This document shows, piece by piece, positions 16,248-24,590 of a stretch of DNA of 64,000 nucleotides. How positions within the stretch are numbered: the stretch's first letter is position 1; the number at the start of each line of letters is the position of its first letter. The stretch covers positions 153,591 through 217,590 of the forward strand of contig PYIZ01000009.1 in assembly GCA_003635265.1 (NCBI GenBank), written 5' to 3'. The notes under the pieces are model-generated. The model saw only the letters and a program-made list of their open reading frames with translations. It did no database searches and was not told the origin of the DNA. The translations under genes were made by a program, and so were the position numbers. This DNA is from Candidatus Poribacteria bacterium. GTDB taxonomy: Bacteria; Poribacteria; WGA-4E; PCPOR2b.

Positions 16248-17828
16248 CTATGCTTCAGGCAGACTTATTCGCTTGACTTCTCCAGATTTAATATGCATGT
16301 CCTCCCAATCTGGCTCTGCTTCCGTGTCTGTTTTGGGTCGCCAAGAAAAGGATAATGTTGAATCGCCACCATTATAGAATACCACATCCCCGTAACCCTC
16401 CATAGGTGGTCGTATCAGTGATAGGAGATTCTGAGGTAGGCAATGTTCACCGTCCTCCGTTTGCACTTCCAACATCGGTACAACCGCGCTCTGGATTTCA
16501 CACGTACCAAGCAGAAGCGTGCCGTAGCACGATGTGACCGCTCCATGTCCCCAATTCCGTCCATGTCCCGCTGCAACTGAACAGACGGCGCCCCCCATAT
16601 CCGCGTGTTCCCTACCGCCGCGAAGGACTCTCCGTGCGGTCTTCAGGCGCCTTGATGCGCTTTGGAATGCCCGCGTCGCAAACTCCGGGTTACCGCTGAG
16701 TTGGTAAGCGAGGGTCATGGCTGCTGTTGATGGTTCCCGGATTGGCTGCACCGAACCGTCGTCCGACCATTCACCCCAATACGCCATATCTGCTCGACGA
16801 CCAACACCATGCTCCCGTCGTCGGACCTCCTGCGGAAAGATGAGGGCAAGGTGGCTTGGTGTGGGCGGCATCCCTACCAGTTGACCGCGCATAGGCTGAT
16901 CAAAAGTAGTGTCCTGAAATGTGCGGCGATAGTAACCGATTGCGGCGGCAGCAGGATCGTGGTACGGGTCAAGTACGGATTCAACGAGTGGTTCGACAAT
17001 CCGCTTTGCGGCATCTCTGAAAATCGTATTCTTCGATAGATGGTAGAGATCGCCCAACGCATAAATAGCACCGGAGGCGAGCAGATTTTCGATTCCCGCC
17101 AACGGATCACCTGAGAGGTGATGCGTACCGTGAGCAGCTATCCCGTGTAATTTTTTCTCTTCAACTGCCGCTTCGCCCAAGCCAGTTCCCTCCAGATCCC
17201 AGAGCAGCGGCATTGGTGATTCAGCAGCGATAATCCGTTCTGCCCTTTTCCGACCGTATCGCAACGACCAATCGAGGTAACGCTCTTCCCCCGTGATTCG
17301 ATATGCTGCAAGGGCAATATGGATAAATCGGAAGTGTTCGGCAAGTTCGTATGCCGTAGATGCATCGTTATGGACTGTTCGGCTTCCAATATAGTAGCCG
17401 CAAAAGTTATCGCGGTCATAATCGTACCAAGCGGGGATTTCCTCGACCCAATTCCCGATATGTTCAGCGGCATCTATCAACATTGAGCGCGCTTCCTGAT
17501 CATCCGGCACAAAATCTATGTATCGCGGCAGGAATAACAAAAACGGCTCCGTGCCGTGGTGCGCTTCCGCCTCTGGTTCGTAGCCGTGCAGACATTCGCG
17601 CTCGACCCAACCCGCCAATGCGGATTTTAGGTCCTCGAAATGTTTCAATACGGTTTTATCGCCGGTCACGAGGTAGTGTGGAAACCACGCTAGGGCATAA
17701 TTGGCTTCATCTTCACCGCCACCGTTTGGTCCGGGCGGGTCGAGTGCCATGCTCTGCTTCAGCCATTGATCCATCTCTTCGCGGAGATCTACATAGTATT
17801 TGTAACATTCTTGAAGGGTGTTATTCAT
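16248..17828 (-). CDS. Uncharacterised 526-residue protein, possibly an (alpha/alpha)-barrel
   Basis: I do not recognise a named family. No signal peptide or membrane segment is seen. The sequence is rich in helical, aromatic-dense stretches (WFPHYLVTGDKTVLKHFEDLK, RYIDFVPDD, HFRFIHIALAAYRITGEERYLDWSLRYGRKRAE) spaced like the toroid helices of six-hairpin glycosidases and lyases. The last 80 residues look like beta strands. GAGAGGA lies upstream. It lies 22 bp after the desaturase gene and about 40 bp before aroF. A carbohydrate- or lipid-modifying role is possible but only a fold-level guess. Confidence 0.6.
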   Translation of the reverse strand: MNNTLQECYKYYVDLREEMDQWLKQSMALDPPGPNGGGEDEANYALAWFPHYLVTGDKTVLKHFEDLKSALAGWVERECLHGYEPEAEAHHGTEPFLLFLPRYIDFVPDDQEARSMLIDAAEHIGNWVEEIPAWYDYDRDNFCGYYIGSRTVHNDASTAYELAEHFRFIHIALAAYRITGEERYLDWSLRYGRKRAERIIAAESPMPLLWDLEGTGLGEAAVEEKKLHGIAAHGTHHLSGDPLAGIENLLASGAIYALGDLYHLSKNTIFRDAAKRIVEPLVESVLDPYHDPAAAAIGYYRRTFQDTTFDQPMRGQLVGMPPTPSHLALIFPQEVRRREHGVGRRADMAYWGEWSDDGSVQPIREPSTAAMTLAYQLSGNPEFATRAFQSASRRLKTARRVLRGGREHADMGGAVCSVAAGHGRNWGHGAVTSCYGTLLLGTCEIQSAVVPMLEVQTEDGEHCLPQNLLSLIRPPMEGYGDVVFYNGGDSTLSFSWRPKTDTEAEPDWEDMHIKSGEVKRISLPEA

Positions 17829-17850
17829 TAGGTCCTCTCGTAGGTTAAGG

Positions 17851-18864
17851 TCAAGCCTCTGACGGTGCTGGCAATTCAGGCGTGTACTGATATTCCGGAT
17901 CCGTCTCCTGTATCTTTAGGATAGTAATAATCTCCTTCCAAGTTTCATAAAGACCGGCAGGACAATGCGGAAGTTCATGTTTAATTAACCTATGCAATTT
18001 CCCTAGGTTGTAGCATGGGACTGCGGCATACATGTGGTGTTCTATATGAAAATTCATGTGCCAGTATAGGAACTGAACCAACGGATTGAGGATAATCGTC
18101 CGACAGCAGAGCCGGAAATCCGGCACATTGTCTGTAAGTCCTACATGTTGGGTGGTGTTGCATAGGAAAAGGAGCCATCCGCCGTATGCCGGAGCCAACG
18201 TGATAAGAACCGGCACCAACCAGAGACCGAAGTAGAGTGAGACGCCAACGATTAGGATGTGCCCCACGAGTTGAGTGCGAGCCCAGTTGAATAACTCCCG
18301 TCGTTTCTCCATATCCGACTCAGGAAACATGACTGTTTTTTCATGATCATCTAACTTGCCAAGACTGAGCCGAATAATCGACTTCCACCGAGCGTAGAAC
18401 CCCCATGGGTTCACAATCGCACTTTTGAGGAAGCCGGTGAATGTCAACTTTACTGGGAACACGACTTCATAATCGTCCGGAGGGTGCAGGGTATATTTGT
18501 GATGTTCGGAGTGGCTCGCCCAGAACCGAACGTGGTTATACGCACCAAGAAAGCTAAAGATTCGCAGGAAGAAGACATTCAGGAATCTCGTCTTAAAAAC
18601 CGAGTTGTGAACCAGTTCATGGAATCCGTTCAGGAGGAATGCCCACATGGTTCCATGGAGGAATAAAATCAAGAGTAATACCGGCAAAGGTAAGTGCGCT
18701 GCAGCGTAGAAAGCACCGGTGCCTGTCAACGTGAGCAATCCGAGATGGCCGAGGGTTTGGAGCATTCCTTTCCAATCGCTGCGTTGGTTAAGGGATCTAA
18801 ACACTTCACGATCAATCTGTGGTCTATACCAATTAATTTTTCGTTGATCCACCTCATTGTTCAT
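17851..18864 (-). CDS. Membrane fatty-acid-desaturase-type enzyme
   Basis: This roughly 337-residue integral membrane di-iron enzyme shows three histidine boxes: HELVH, HSEHHKY and HIEHHMY. Hydrophobic spans lie around residues 45-90 and 200-240. The fold covers fatty acid desaturases, hydroxylases and carotenoid oxygenases. I chose ATG 18864 because GAAAGGAAA lies upstream; the ORF could extend 10 codons to 18894 without a ribosome site. Its substrate is unknown. The downstream 526-residue protein probably shares its transcript. Confidence 0.85.
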   Translation of the reverse strand: MNNEVDQRKINWYRPQIDREVFRSLNQRSDWKGMLQTLGHLGLLTLTGTGAFYAAAHLPLPVLLLILFLHGTMWAFLLNGFHELVHNSVFKTRFLNVFFLRIFSFLGAYNHVRFWASHSEHHKYTLHPPDDYEVVFPVKLTFTGFLKSAIVNPWGFYARWKSIIRLSLGKLDDHEKTVMFPESDMEKRRELFNWARTQLVGHILIVGVSLYFGLWLVPVLITLAPAYGGWLLFLCNTTQHVGLTDNVPDFRLCCRTIILNPLVQFLYWHMNFHIEHHMYAAVPCYNLGKLHRLIKHELPHCPAGLYETWKEIITILKIQETDPEYQYTPELPAPSEA

Positions 18865-18969
18865 ACGATGCGTTTCCTTTCGGTTTGCTAACATCTATAT
18901 CACGTGGTCGAAAGTTAGAACTAAAGTTTTTGTACCTGTACGTTCTTTAAGAAGATATTATACACTATA

Positions 18970-20061
18970 TCAGAAGCGAATGAGTCCGCGTGCAACATCC
19001 CCATTGAGCATGTCACTAAACGCTTCATTCACCTCTTCCAATTGATAGGTTCGGGTAATCAGTTCATCCAACTTGAGTATACCCGCACGATAAAGCCCAA
19101 GTAAACGTGGCATGTCATAACGAGGACGCGCCGAACCGTAGTTACTGCCCATTATCGTTTTTTCGCCCCAGAACACAATCCCCGCATCGAGGGATAGTGG
19201 TTCGAGGGGTGGAGCACCCACCCAAATTGCCTTTCCTCGATTTCGTATCGCCTGCACTGTTTGTTCATAGGTGGTGCGTGTGCCGATTGCTTCAAAAGCG
19301 TAATCTGCGCCTAAGCCATCTGTCAAGGCTTGAATCGCCGGGATCGGATCGATGTCGCTAGCGTTAATCGTATGCGTGGCACCAAATTGACGCGCCATCT
19401 CTAATTTTGAATCCATCAAATCAACCGCGATAATTTTCTCAGCGCCGGCGATAACTGCTCCCTGAACGACGTTTAAGCCAATGCCGCCTGCGCCAAAAAG
19501 CACAACACTGCTCCCCGGACGGACTTGGGCGGTATTGACGGCTGCACCAACCCCCGTTGTAACGCTACAACCGATGAGGGCAGCCTTATCGAGCGGGATG
19601 TCGTTATCAATGGGAATAGCGCACTCTTGTGGAATCACGCTGTACTCGGCAAAGGAAGCTACCATTCCGAAATGGTGGATGGGCACCCCATTCTTTTTGT
19701 AACGTGTTGTGCCATCAAGAAGGTTTCCACGCCCCCCTCGTCTTGATGTCATGCAGAGATTTCCATGTCCCTGCGTACAGTAGCTACAGTGACCGCACGA
19801 CGGAACCCATGAAAGAATCACGTGGTCGCCCGGCTTGACTAACGTGACGCCTGCGCCGACCTCTTCAACGATACCTGCACCTTCATCTCCCAGCACCGCA
19901 GGGAAAGGGATACTCAACATGCCAGTGACCGCATGATAACAGCTATGACAAACCCCAGTCGCTGCAACCTTTACGACAATTTCTCCTGCTTTGGGCCCTT
20001 CCATCTCGATATCTTCGACAACAACCTGTTGATTCAGTCCATATAAAACGGCAGCTTTCAT
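18970..20061 (-). CDS. Zinc-dependent alcohol dehydrogenase
   Basis: This 363-residue medium-chain dehydrogenase has catalytic-zinc residues C38-H39 in TGVCHSCYHAV and GDEGAG at 58-63. The structural-zinc cysteines are C89, C92, C95 and C103 in CGHCSYCTQGHGNLC, and the NAD-binding motif is GAGGIGLNVVQGAVIAGA. It oxidises alcohols or hydroxymethyl adducts with NAD. The ATG at 20061 follows AGGA; a GTG one codon earlier is also possible. The His after the catalytic Cys and the overall motifs resemble class III and NDMA-type enzymes, but the exact class is open. Confidence 0.85.
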   Translation of the reverse strand: MKAAVLYGLNQQVVVEDIEMEGPKAGEIVVKVAATGVCHSCYHAVTGMLSIPFPAVLGDEGAGIVEEVGAGVTLVKPGDHVILSWVPSCGHCSYCTQGHGNLCMTSRRGGRGNLLDGTTRYKKNGVPIHHFGMVASFAEYSVIPQECAIPIDNDIPLDKAALIGCSVTTGVGAAVNTAQVRPGSSVVLFGAGGIGLNVVQGAVIAGAEKIIAVDLMDSKLEMARQFGATHTINASDIDPIPAIQALTDGLGADYAFEAIGTRTTYEQTVQAIRNRGKAIWVGAPPLEPLSLDAGIVFWGEKTIMGSNYGSARPRYDMPRLLGLYRAGILKLDELITRTYQLEEVNEAFSDMLNGDVARGLIRF

Positions 20062-20119
20062 CACTTTTCCTCACAGTAGTTCAACTATTCTCCGATTTTT
20101 CTTCGTCTGTAGCGACAAG

Positions 20120-20440
20120 CTAGGATTCAATGTAGATAACTTGCTGAGGTCGAATAGACAGCAGCACTTTGCGTAGTTTCAATATCATCGGCAGCAGTGT
20201 TTCCAGCCGATTATTTGGCGCAACAAGCACAATGACTGCAATTTTAAATCGGCTAAGGTTCTGTTGATATTCAATGTTCTGATCCACAGTTACCCAAACA
20301 TCAAATTCGTTTTCCGCTACACGAAGCAATTCACCATTTTTCATGCCTGACCAGCCTTTTTCTTGAACCATAAAAACAGTGTGATCCGCCAATTCTCTTT
20401 TCAGTTTTTTGGGTAGGCATTCATCAATGAGAATTTGCAT
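20120..20440 (-). CDS. DUF5615-like PIN-fold protein, putative toxin
   Basis: This 106-residue protein begins MQILIDECLPKKLKREL and contains VWVTVDQNIEYQQNLSR. Both are hallmark acidic motifs of the DUF5615/Mut7-C-like PIN nuclease fold (D6, E7, D-x-N). It overlaps the DUF433 gene by 17 bp at its start, the usual toxin-antitoxin arrangement. Such pairs are thought to be RNase-type toxin-antitoxin modules. Activity is inferred from the family, not shown. Confidence 0.75.
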   Translation of the reverse strand: MQILIDECLPKKLKRELADHTVFMVQEKGWSGMKNGELLRVAENEFDVWVTVDQNIEYQQNLSRFKIAVIVLVAPNNRLETLLPMILKLRKVLLSIRPQQVIYIES

Positions 20441-20675
20441 ATGCTCGTGTTAACAGCATTTCCTTCGCTAGTTCCAACGTTTGGATAGCTTGGTCGCGAC
20501 TTACAGAAGGAAAATCATCTAGGAATTCGTCAAGGCTATCGCCAGCTTCCAAATAGTCGATTAGGTTTTTGATGGGAACGCGAGTGCTCTTAAACACAGG
20601 TGTGCCAGAAAGAATATCGTCATCGCATGTGATCACACTGTCCACCGTTATCGTTTTTCGTTTTTTAGGTTCCAT
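20424..20675 (-). CDS. DUF433 protein, putative antitoxin
   Basis: This is an 83-residue protein of the DUF433 (VapB-like, helix-turn-helix) family. The signature ISGTPVF-like segment is ILSGTPVFKSTRVPIKNLIDYLEAGDSLDEFLDDFPSVSRDQAIQTLELA. A lysine-rich start precedes it. AAGGAGG lies upstream. Its end overlaps the PIN-fold gene by 17 bp. It probably binds the toxin and its own promoter. A second DUF433 gene without a partner lies at 54954. Confidence 0.82.
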   Translation of the reverse strand: MEPKKRKTITVDSVITCDDDILSGTPVFKSTRVPIKNLIDYLEAGDSLDEFLDDFPSVSRDQAIQTLELAKEMLLTRAYANSH

Positions 20676-20740
20676 AATTTACCACCTCCTTGATGATATC
20701 GCTTTATCAATCGGGCTATCATCTCACAGTTTTAAGTATA

Positions 20741-20756
20741 TGAGGGGTGCTCATAA
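20741..20756 (+). repeat. Left copy of a 16-bp inverted repeat flanking the radical SAM gene
   Basis: TGAGGGGTGCTCATAA here matches exactly the reverse complement of 22614-22629, pointing inward on both sides of the radical SAM gene. GTATA lies just outside both copies (20736-20740 and 22631-22635), a possible target-site duplication that is offset by one base on the right. Confidence 0.65.
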
Positions 20757-20782
20757 CTAAGGGTGTTATTTACAACTTCAGT

Positions 20783-22351
20783 TTATTCACCCCCTAACTC
20801 TTTTAAGGCGACAACTTTGGTGTCATTCGCTTGTTCCGATTTGAGGTAGGCATTTGGATCGTAATACAGTGCGCCCTCTGGAAGCCAATCCCGCAGGGGA
20901 CCGAGGTCCTTTCGTATCCAATTGATATAAAATTGGGGCAACTCAGCTGTCTCTTGTTCAAAGTAAGCCCGGAACTCGGAATCACTCTCAAGTTGTTGAA
21001 GCACTTGCGCGTATCGCCCAATTTTATGACGTTTTGTTGATAAACTTCGCGGTACAGTCAACCCTCCTGCAAGAGGTTCATCATTTGCTTTGCAACGATT
21101 GGCAATGGCTTTCCACGAAAATGTATGGTTGCCTAAATCAACCATGTGCTTGTAGAATTCAGTCCATGAGTAATTATTTGGTTTTACGTTCATCATATCG
21201 TTGTTTAGAAAGTGAAATGGCAATGGAATCACGCGATTGGTTTGTTGGTAATCAAGATTGAGCGGGGCGGCTCTTCCGTAAGCAGTCAGCAAATTATAGG
21301 ACGGATACGCACCGGGGGTCATAGCCACAAACTGTTTGGTCAGTTCAAAAGGTTCAGCACCTTCGTCGGTGTCCAATCCGAATACAAAATTGGTTTGCAC
21401 ATAAGGGATATATTTCAGGATGGTATTGACTTGGTCAGACACTTTCTGGACTTTTTCGAGACCGACTCTCGAACCTGTCTTCGATTTATTGCCGAGATCA
21501 TACCACGACTCAATACCGGGTAAGATCGCCTTAAATCCGTTCCGCTTAAGCCGTTTGAGATGGGGTTCCGACAAGAGCGACAGACTGCTTTCAGCAACGA
21601 AAGTAATGCTGTCCGACGGTACTGCCTCCTCAATTGCGCCCATGTAGTCATCAAATCGAATCCCAAAGTTCGGGTCATGCCAGCCAACCAAAGGTCGTGT
21701 GAACTGACCCAACAGAAAACGGAGGTCATCCTTGATAACATCAAAATCAAACGGACGATAGGGGATGCTTGCATCAATACAGAACGCACAAGTGTATGGA
21801 CACCCCATACTTCCAAGCATTGGAACGCCCTTCACCAAAGGTGCTTTTTGCAATATCGGCTCAATAAACTGCCAACGCTCTCGTACGCTAGGGAGTGCTG
21901 TCGGTTGTTGTTTCGCTGAGAGATAGGTGCCCGTCGGTCGGTATTGTGAACAATCAGATAAGACCTCTCGGATGACAGACTTGTCAGTAAAGCCAAGAAC
22001 GTAATCGAAGTACTTCTGTGCATCTTCTGGGTAACAGCGGGCGTGAGGACCGCCTAATACGGTGACGATGCCTTCTGACCGAAGCCGGTTGCTTAACGCA
22101 TAGGCAAGTTGTGCGCCCTGCGTAAAAGTCCCGATGAAGGCTAAATCTAGATTATCGGGCAAATCTTCAACCACATCCCCGAACCCGGTATAACACAGGA
22201 GTGTGACATCGTGTCCCGCTTGTTGACACCAAACACCTATCGCTTGAGGCATAACGCTTGCGTAATTGGAATGCAGAATATGCTTGTATAAGGATCGGGT
22301 ACTGCTATTGGTGGTGAGGTCAATAATCCCAATTTTTTTCTTAGCGTTCAT
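20783..22351 (-). CDS. Radical SAM protein with cobalamin-binding-like N-terminal domain
   Basis: This 522-residue protein has an N-terminal alpha/beta domain (1-135; LAFIGTFTQGAQLAYAL, VTVLGGPHARCYPEDA) like B12-binding domains, but the DxHxxG cobalamin ligand motif is absent. The radical SAM cluster motif is C184-P-Y-T-C188-A-F-C191. The barrel continues with ILPGIESWYDLG and QTNFVFGLDTDEG. AAGGAGA precedes the ATG. It stands alone between inverted repeats, with no obvious substrate peptide or partner except a doubtful small ORF overlapping its start. The reaction is unknown. Confidence 0.83.
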   Translation of the reverse strand: MNAKKKIGIIDLTTNSSTRSLYKHILHSNYASVMPQAIGVWCQQAGHDVTLLCYTGFGDVVEDLPDNLDLAFIGTFTQGAQLAYALSNRLRSEGIVTVLGGPHARCYPEDAQKYFDYVLGFTDKSVIREVLSDCSQYRPTGTYLSAKQQPTALPSVRERWQFIEPILQKAPLVKGVPMLGSMGCPYTCAFCIDASIPYRPFDFDVIKDDLRFLLGQFTRPLVGWHDPNFGIRFDDYMGAIEEAVPSDSITFVAESSLSLLSEPHLKRLKRNGFKAILPGIESWYDLGNKSKTGSRVGLEKVQKVSDQVNTILKYIPYVQTNFVFGLDTDEGAEPFELTKQFVAMTPGAYPSYNLLTAYGRAAPLNLDYQQTNRVIPLPFHFLNNDMMNVKPNNYSWTEFYKHMVDLGNHTFSWKAIANRCKANDEPLAGGLTVPRSLSTKRHKIGRYAQVLQQLESDSEFRAYFEQETAELPQFYINWIRKDLGPLRDWLPEGALYYDPNAYLKSEQANDTKVVALKELGGE

Positions 22352-22676
22352 AGACTCTCCTTTTTGACATCTTGCTCGAAGACGGACCTTTGTACCTTCG
22401 TGGCACGTTGTAATTGATGATAGTTCCCTGAGTTGTCACTTCCGACTTGGTTTGTTCTAATTTAACGCGAGTTGCTAGGTGAATATCCGTGGGATTTCCA
22501 TTAGCATATTTGTTAGCCAACAAAACTCATAAACAGGAGAATTCCATGGACTTAATCATCGGAGCATTTTACATGCTTTGTAACAATTCTTTGATCGGAC
22601 ATTTAGACAATAATTATGAGCACCCCTCAGGTATATAGGAATCAGTTTATTTCTAAAAATCGTCTGCAGAGTAGGT
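22352..22676. other. Upstream region of the radical SAM gene, no firm gene
   Basis: It contains the right inverted repeat (22614-22629) and an open frame of 60 codons (22341-22523, minus) that starts at TTG without a ribosome site and overlaps the radical SAM start. No consensus promoter stands out. Confidence 0.5.
22614..22629 (-). repeat. Right copy of the 16-bp inverted repeat
   Basis: This is the reverse complement of 20741-20756. Together the two copies bound a unit of about 1.9 kb containing only the radical SAM gene. Confidence 0.65.
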
Positions 22677-23483
22677 TTACAGCGTGTTCTCTCTTACCCA
22701 ATGCCGGAACAACGGTTTGACGTTACTGGGGAAAGCGTCGTAAACGTTCGGCGGAATGGGTGGCACATTGTTCTCCTGTCCACCAGCCTCGTCCACAATC
22801 CGGGCGCGCTCATCTGAACCGTCCATCAGCACATCTAGATTGAGCCACCACGGTGCATAGCGTACCACCACCGAAGTCCGCGGTCGGTCAGTGCGATTTG
22901 GGGCGGTGGCATGCCACATACGGCTGTCCATCACAAGCACACTGCCTGCGGGTCCTGTCGCCTGCATTTCGGTCGGATAGGGAGCATTTGGATCTACGCC
23001 GTTGTTTCCGGTCGGGTTGTTATTCGATCGATGGCTGCCGGGGACAATAAGGGTGCCCCCATTTTCGCAGGTGAACGGTGAGAGCATCCACAGCGTTGTG
23101 ATGTGCATCGTTGCGTCAGGGTACGGGGCAGGGATATGACCGGCGTTATTCTGGTTAAAGGGCCAATCGCCGTGCCACCCGCCGCGCTCGTTTCCCGGAT
23201 AGTTAATTGTGCCGGTGGTGAAGGAGACCCGCACATGGGGTCCTAAAAGTGCTTCGGCAAGGGCAAGCATGCGTTGGTCAGCCAAGTATGGAGCGATTGA
23301 TTGGTCGTAGCGGATAAATCCCGGCACATGACCGATACCGTCGGGAGCGTTGGGATTGCGATGCACAATGGTCGATCTTTCGACGGTCTCGCGCACAGCA
23401 TCAACCTCCTTTTCTGGAATGACCCCTTCCATAACATACCACCCATCAATTTTCAGGTGTTGCAACGCTTGATCCAAACTCAT
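22677..23483 (-). CDS. Phytanoyl-CoA dioxygenase (PhyH) family protein
   Basis: This 268-residue Fe(II)/2-oxoglutarate oxygenase has metal ligands H104-G-D106 in GGWHGDWPFN and distal H191 in MWHATAPNRTDRPRTSV. R200 or R202 is placed for 2-oxoglutarate. GGAGGGG lies upstream of the ATG. It begins 12 bp after the Gfo/Idh/MocA gene on the same strand, so the two probably act on one catabolic route. The substrate is unknown. It belongs to a different subgroup from the PhyH proteins at 322 and 47955. Confidence 0.88.
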   Translation of the reverse strand: MSLDQALQHLKIDGWYVMEGVIPEKEVDAVRETVERSTIVHRNPNAPDGIGHVPGFIRYDQSIAPYLADQRMLALAEALLGPHVRVSFTTGTINYPGNERGGWHGDWPFNQNNAGHIPAPYPDATMHITTLWMLSPFTCENGGTLIVPGSHRSNNNPTGNNGVDPNAPYPTEMQATGPAGSVLVMDSRMWHATAPNRTDRPRTSVVVRYAPWWLNLDVLMDGSDERARIVDEAGGQENNVPPIPPNVYDAFPSNVKPLFRHWVRENTL

Positions 23484-23495
23484 TGTGAACCCCTC

Positions 23496-24551
23496 CTACC
23501 AATCGGGTCGACCGACATAGAGTCCGCGGTTGACCATCGGTAGCGACACACGCATACCGCCCAGACGGTCGGATTCGATCATTCCCATCAGCATTTCTTG
23601 GCTGCGACGTGCGAGTTGAATCGGGCCCTGTGTCTCCTCCCCAGTGTCTAACGCTTCCGCAACGTTCTTAATGCCCATCTCCGTGCCGCTCTCGCGGGGT
23701 ACGTCTGGAAAGGGCATCTCCTCTAGGATACGAGAGGAATCCGATGCTTTGCGAAACTGACAGGTCATGCCGTTATTAATGGTACGCATTTTTCCCTTTG
23801 TGCCGCACACCTCAAACTCAGGACCGGTGCCTGCTGTGTTATAACCGTGGACTCCGTTGGAGAAACGGACATACCCGCCGGCGATTCCAGGGTCGGTATT
23901 GAGACGATTGCCGTCCCAATCTTCGGGGTCGCACATGATTGAGCCTTGAACGAAGTCAATCTCTACATCGCCCGCGAGGTAGAGTAGCATATCGGCGGCG
24001 TGGGTCAACCCCCACAGGGCAGAGGTGGCACCGTATTGGGCAATGACACACTGAACGTCGCCAATCTCGCCTGCATCGATTAGCTCCCGCATCTTGCGAT
24101 AAAACGGCATAAAGCGCCGTTGCGTTCCGTAGTTGAACTTGGTGCCATTTCGCTCAACGGCGTCTACCATGGCATCGGCTTCCTCCATTGAGCAGCAGAG
24201 CGGTTTCTCGGCGTAGATACCTTTCACGCCGTGGTCAGCGGCGAAGATTGCCACTTCGGCACGTTGCGGCGGACGGGTAGCAACGCATACAATATCCGGC
24301 TGTTCCTTTTCAATCATTTCGTGGTAGTCGGTGTAGGCGTGTTGCGCGTCATAGCGTTGGCGTGCGGTTTCTGCCTTCTCGGGGATCACATCTGACACTG
24401 CTACCAGATCTGTTCTATCGCATGCGACAGCGGCTGCTGCGTGGGAGTAGGGAATCCAAAGGAAACGCTCCGGACGTCCCTCCATTTCGTCATCAATTGT
24501 AGCACCCATTCTACCACATCCAACTAAACATGCACGGTATTGCTTTGCCAT
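23496..24551 (-). CDS. Gfo/Idh/MocA family oxidoreductase
   Basis: This roughly 351-residue NAD(P)-dependent sugar or inositol dehydrogenase family protein has the Rossmann motif CLVGCGRMGATIDDE at the N-terminus and GIYAEKPLCCSMEEADAM, carrying the conserved EKP lysine, near residue 100. The C-terminal half is the alpha/beta substrate domain. I start at ATG 24551 because AAAGGAG is six bases upstream; ATG 24554 is nearly as good. It is followed by the PhyH gene after 12 bp and preceded by hyuB after about 40 bp. Substrate unknown. Confidence 0.85.
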   Translation of the reverse strand: MAKQYRACLVGCGRMGATIDDEMEGRPERFLWIPYSHAAAAVACDRTDLVAVSDVIPEKAETARQRYDAQHAYTDYHEMIEKEQPDIVCVATRPPQRAEVAIFAADHGVKGIYAEKPLCCSMEEADAMVDAVERNGTKFNYGTQRRFMPFYRKMRELIDAGEIGDVQCVIAQYGATSALWGLTHAADMLLYLAGDVEIDFVQGSIMCDPEDWDGNRLNTDPGIAGGYVRFSNGVHGYNTAGTGPEFEVCGTKGKMRTINNGMTCQFRKASDSSRILEEMPFPDVPRESGTEMGIKNVAEALDTGEETQGPIQLARRSQEMLMGMIESDRLGGMRVSLPMVNRGLYVGRPDW

Positions 24552-24590
24552 CATGTACTCCTTTCGTGGAATCATTGCGTGGTTGTTATG

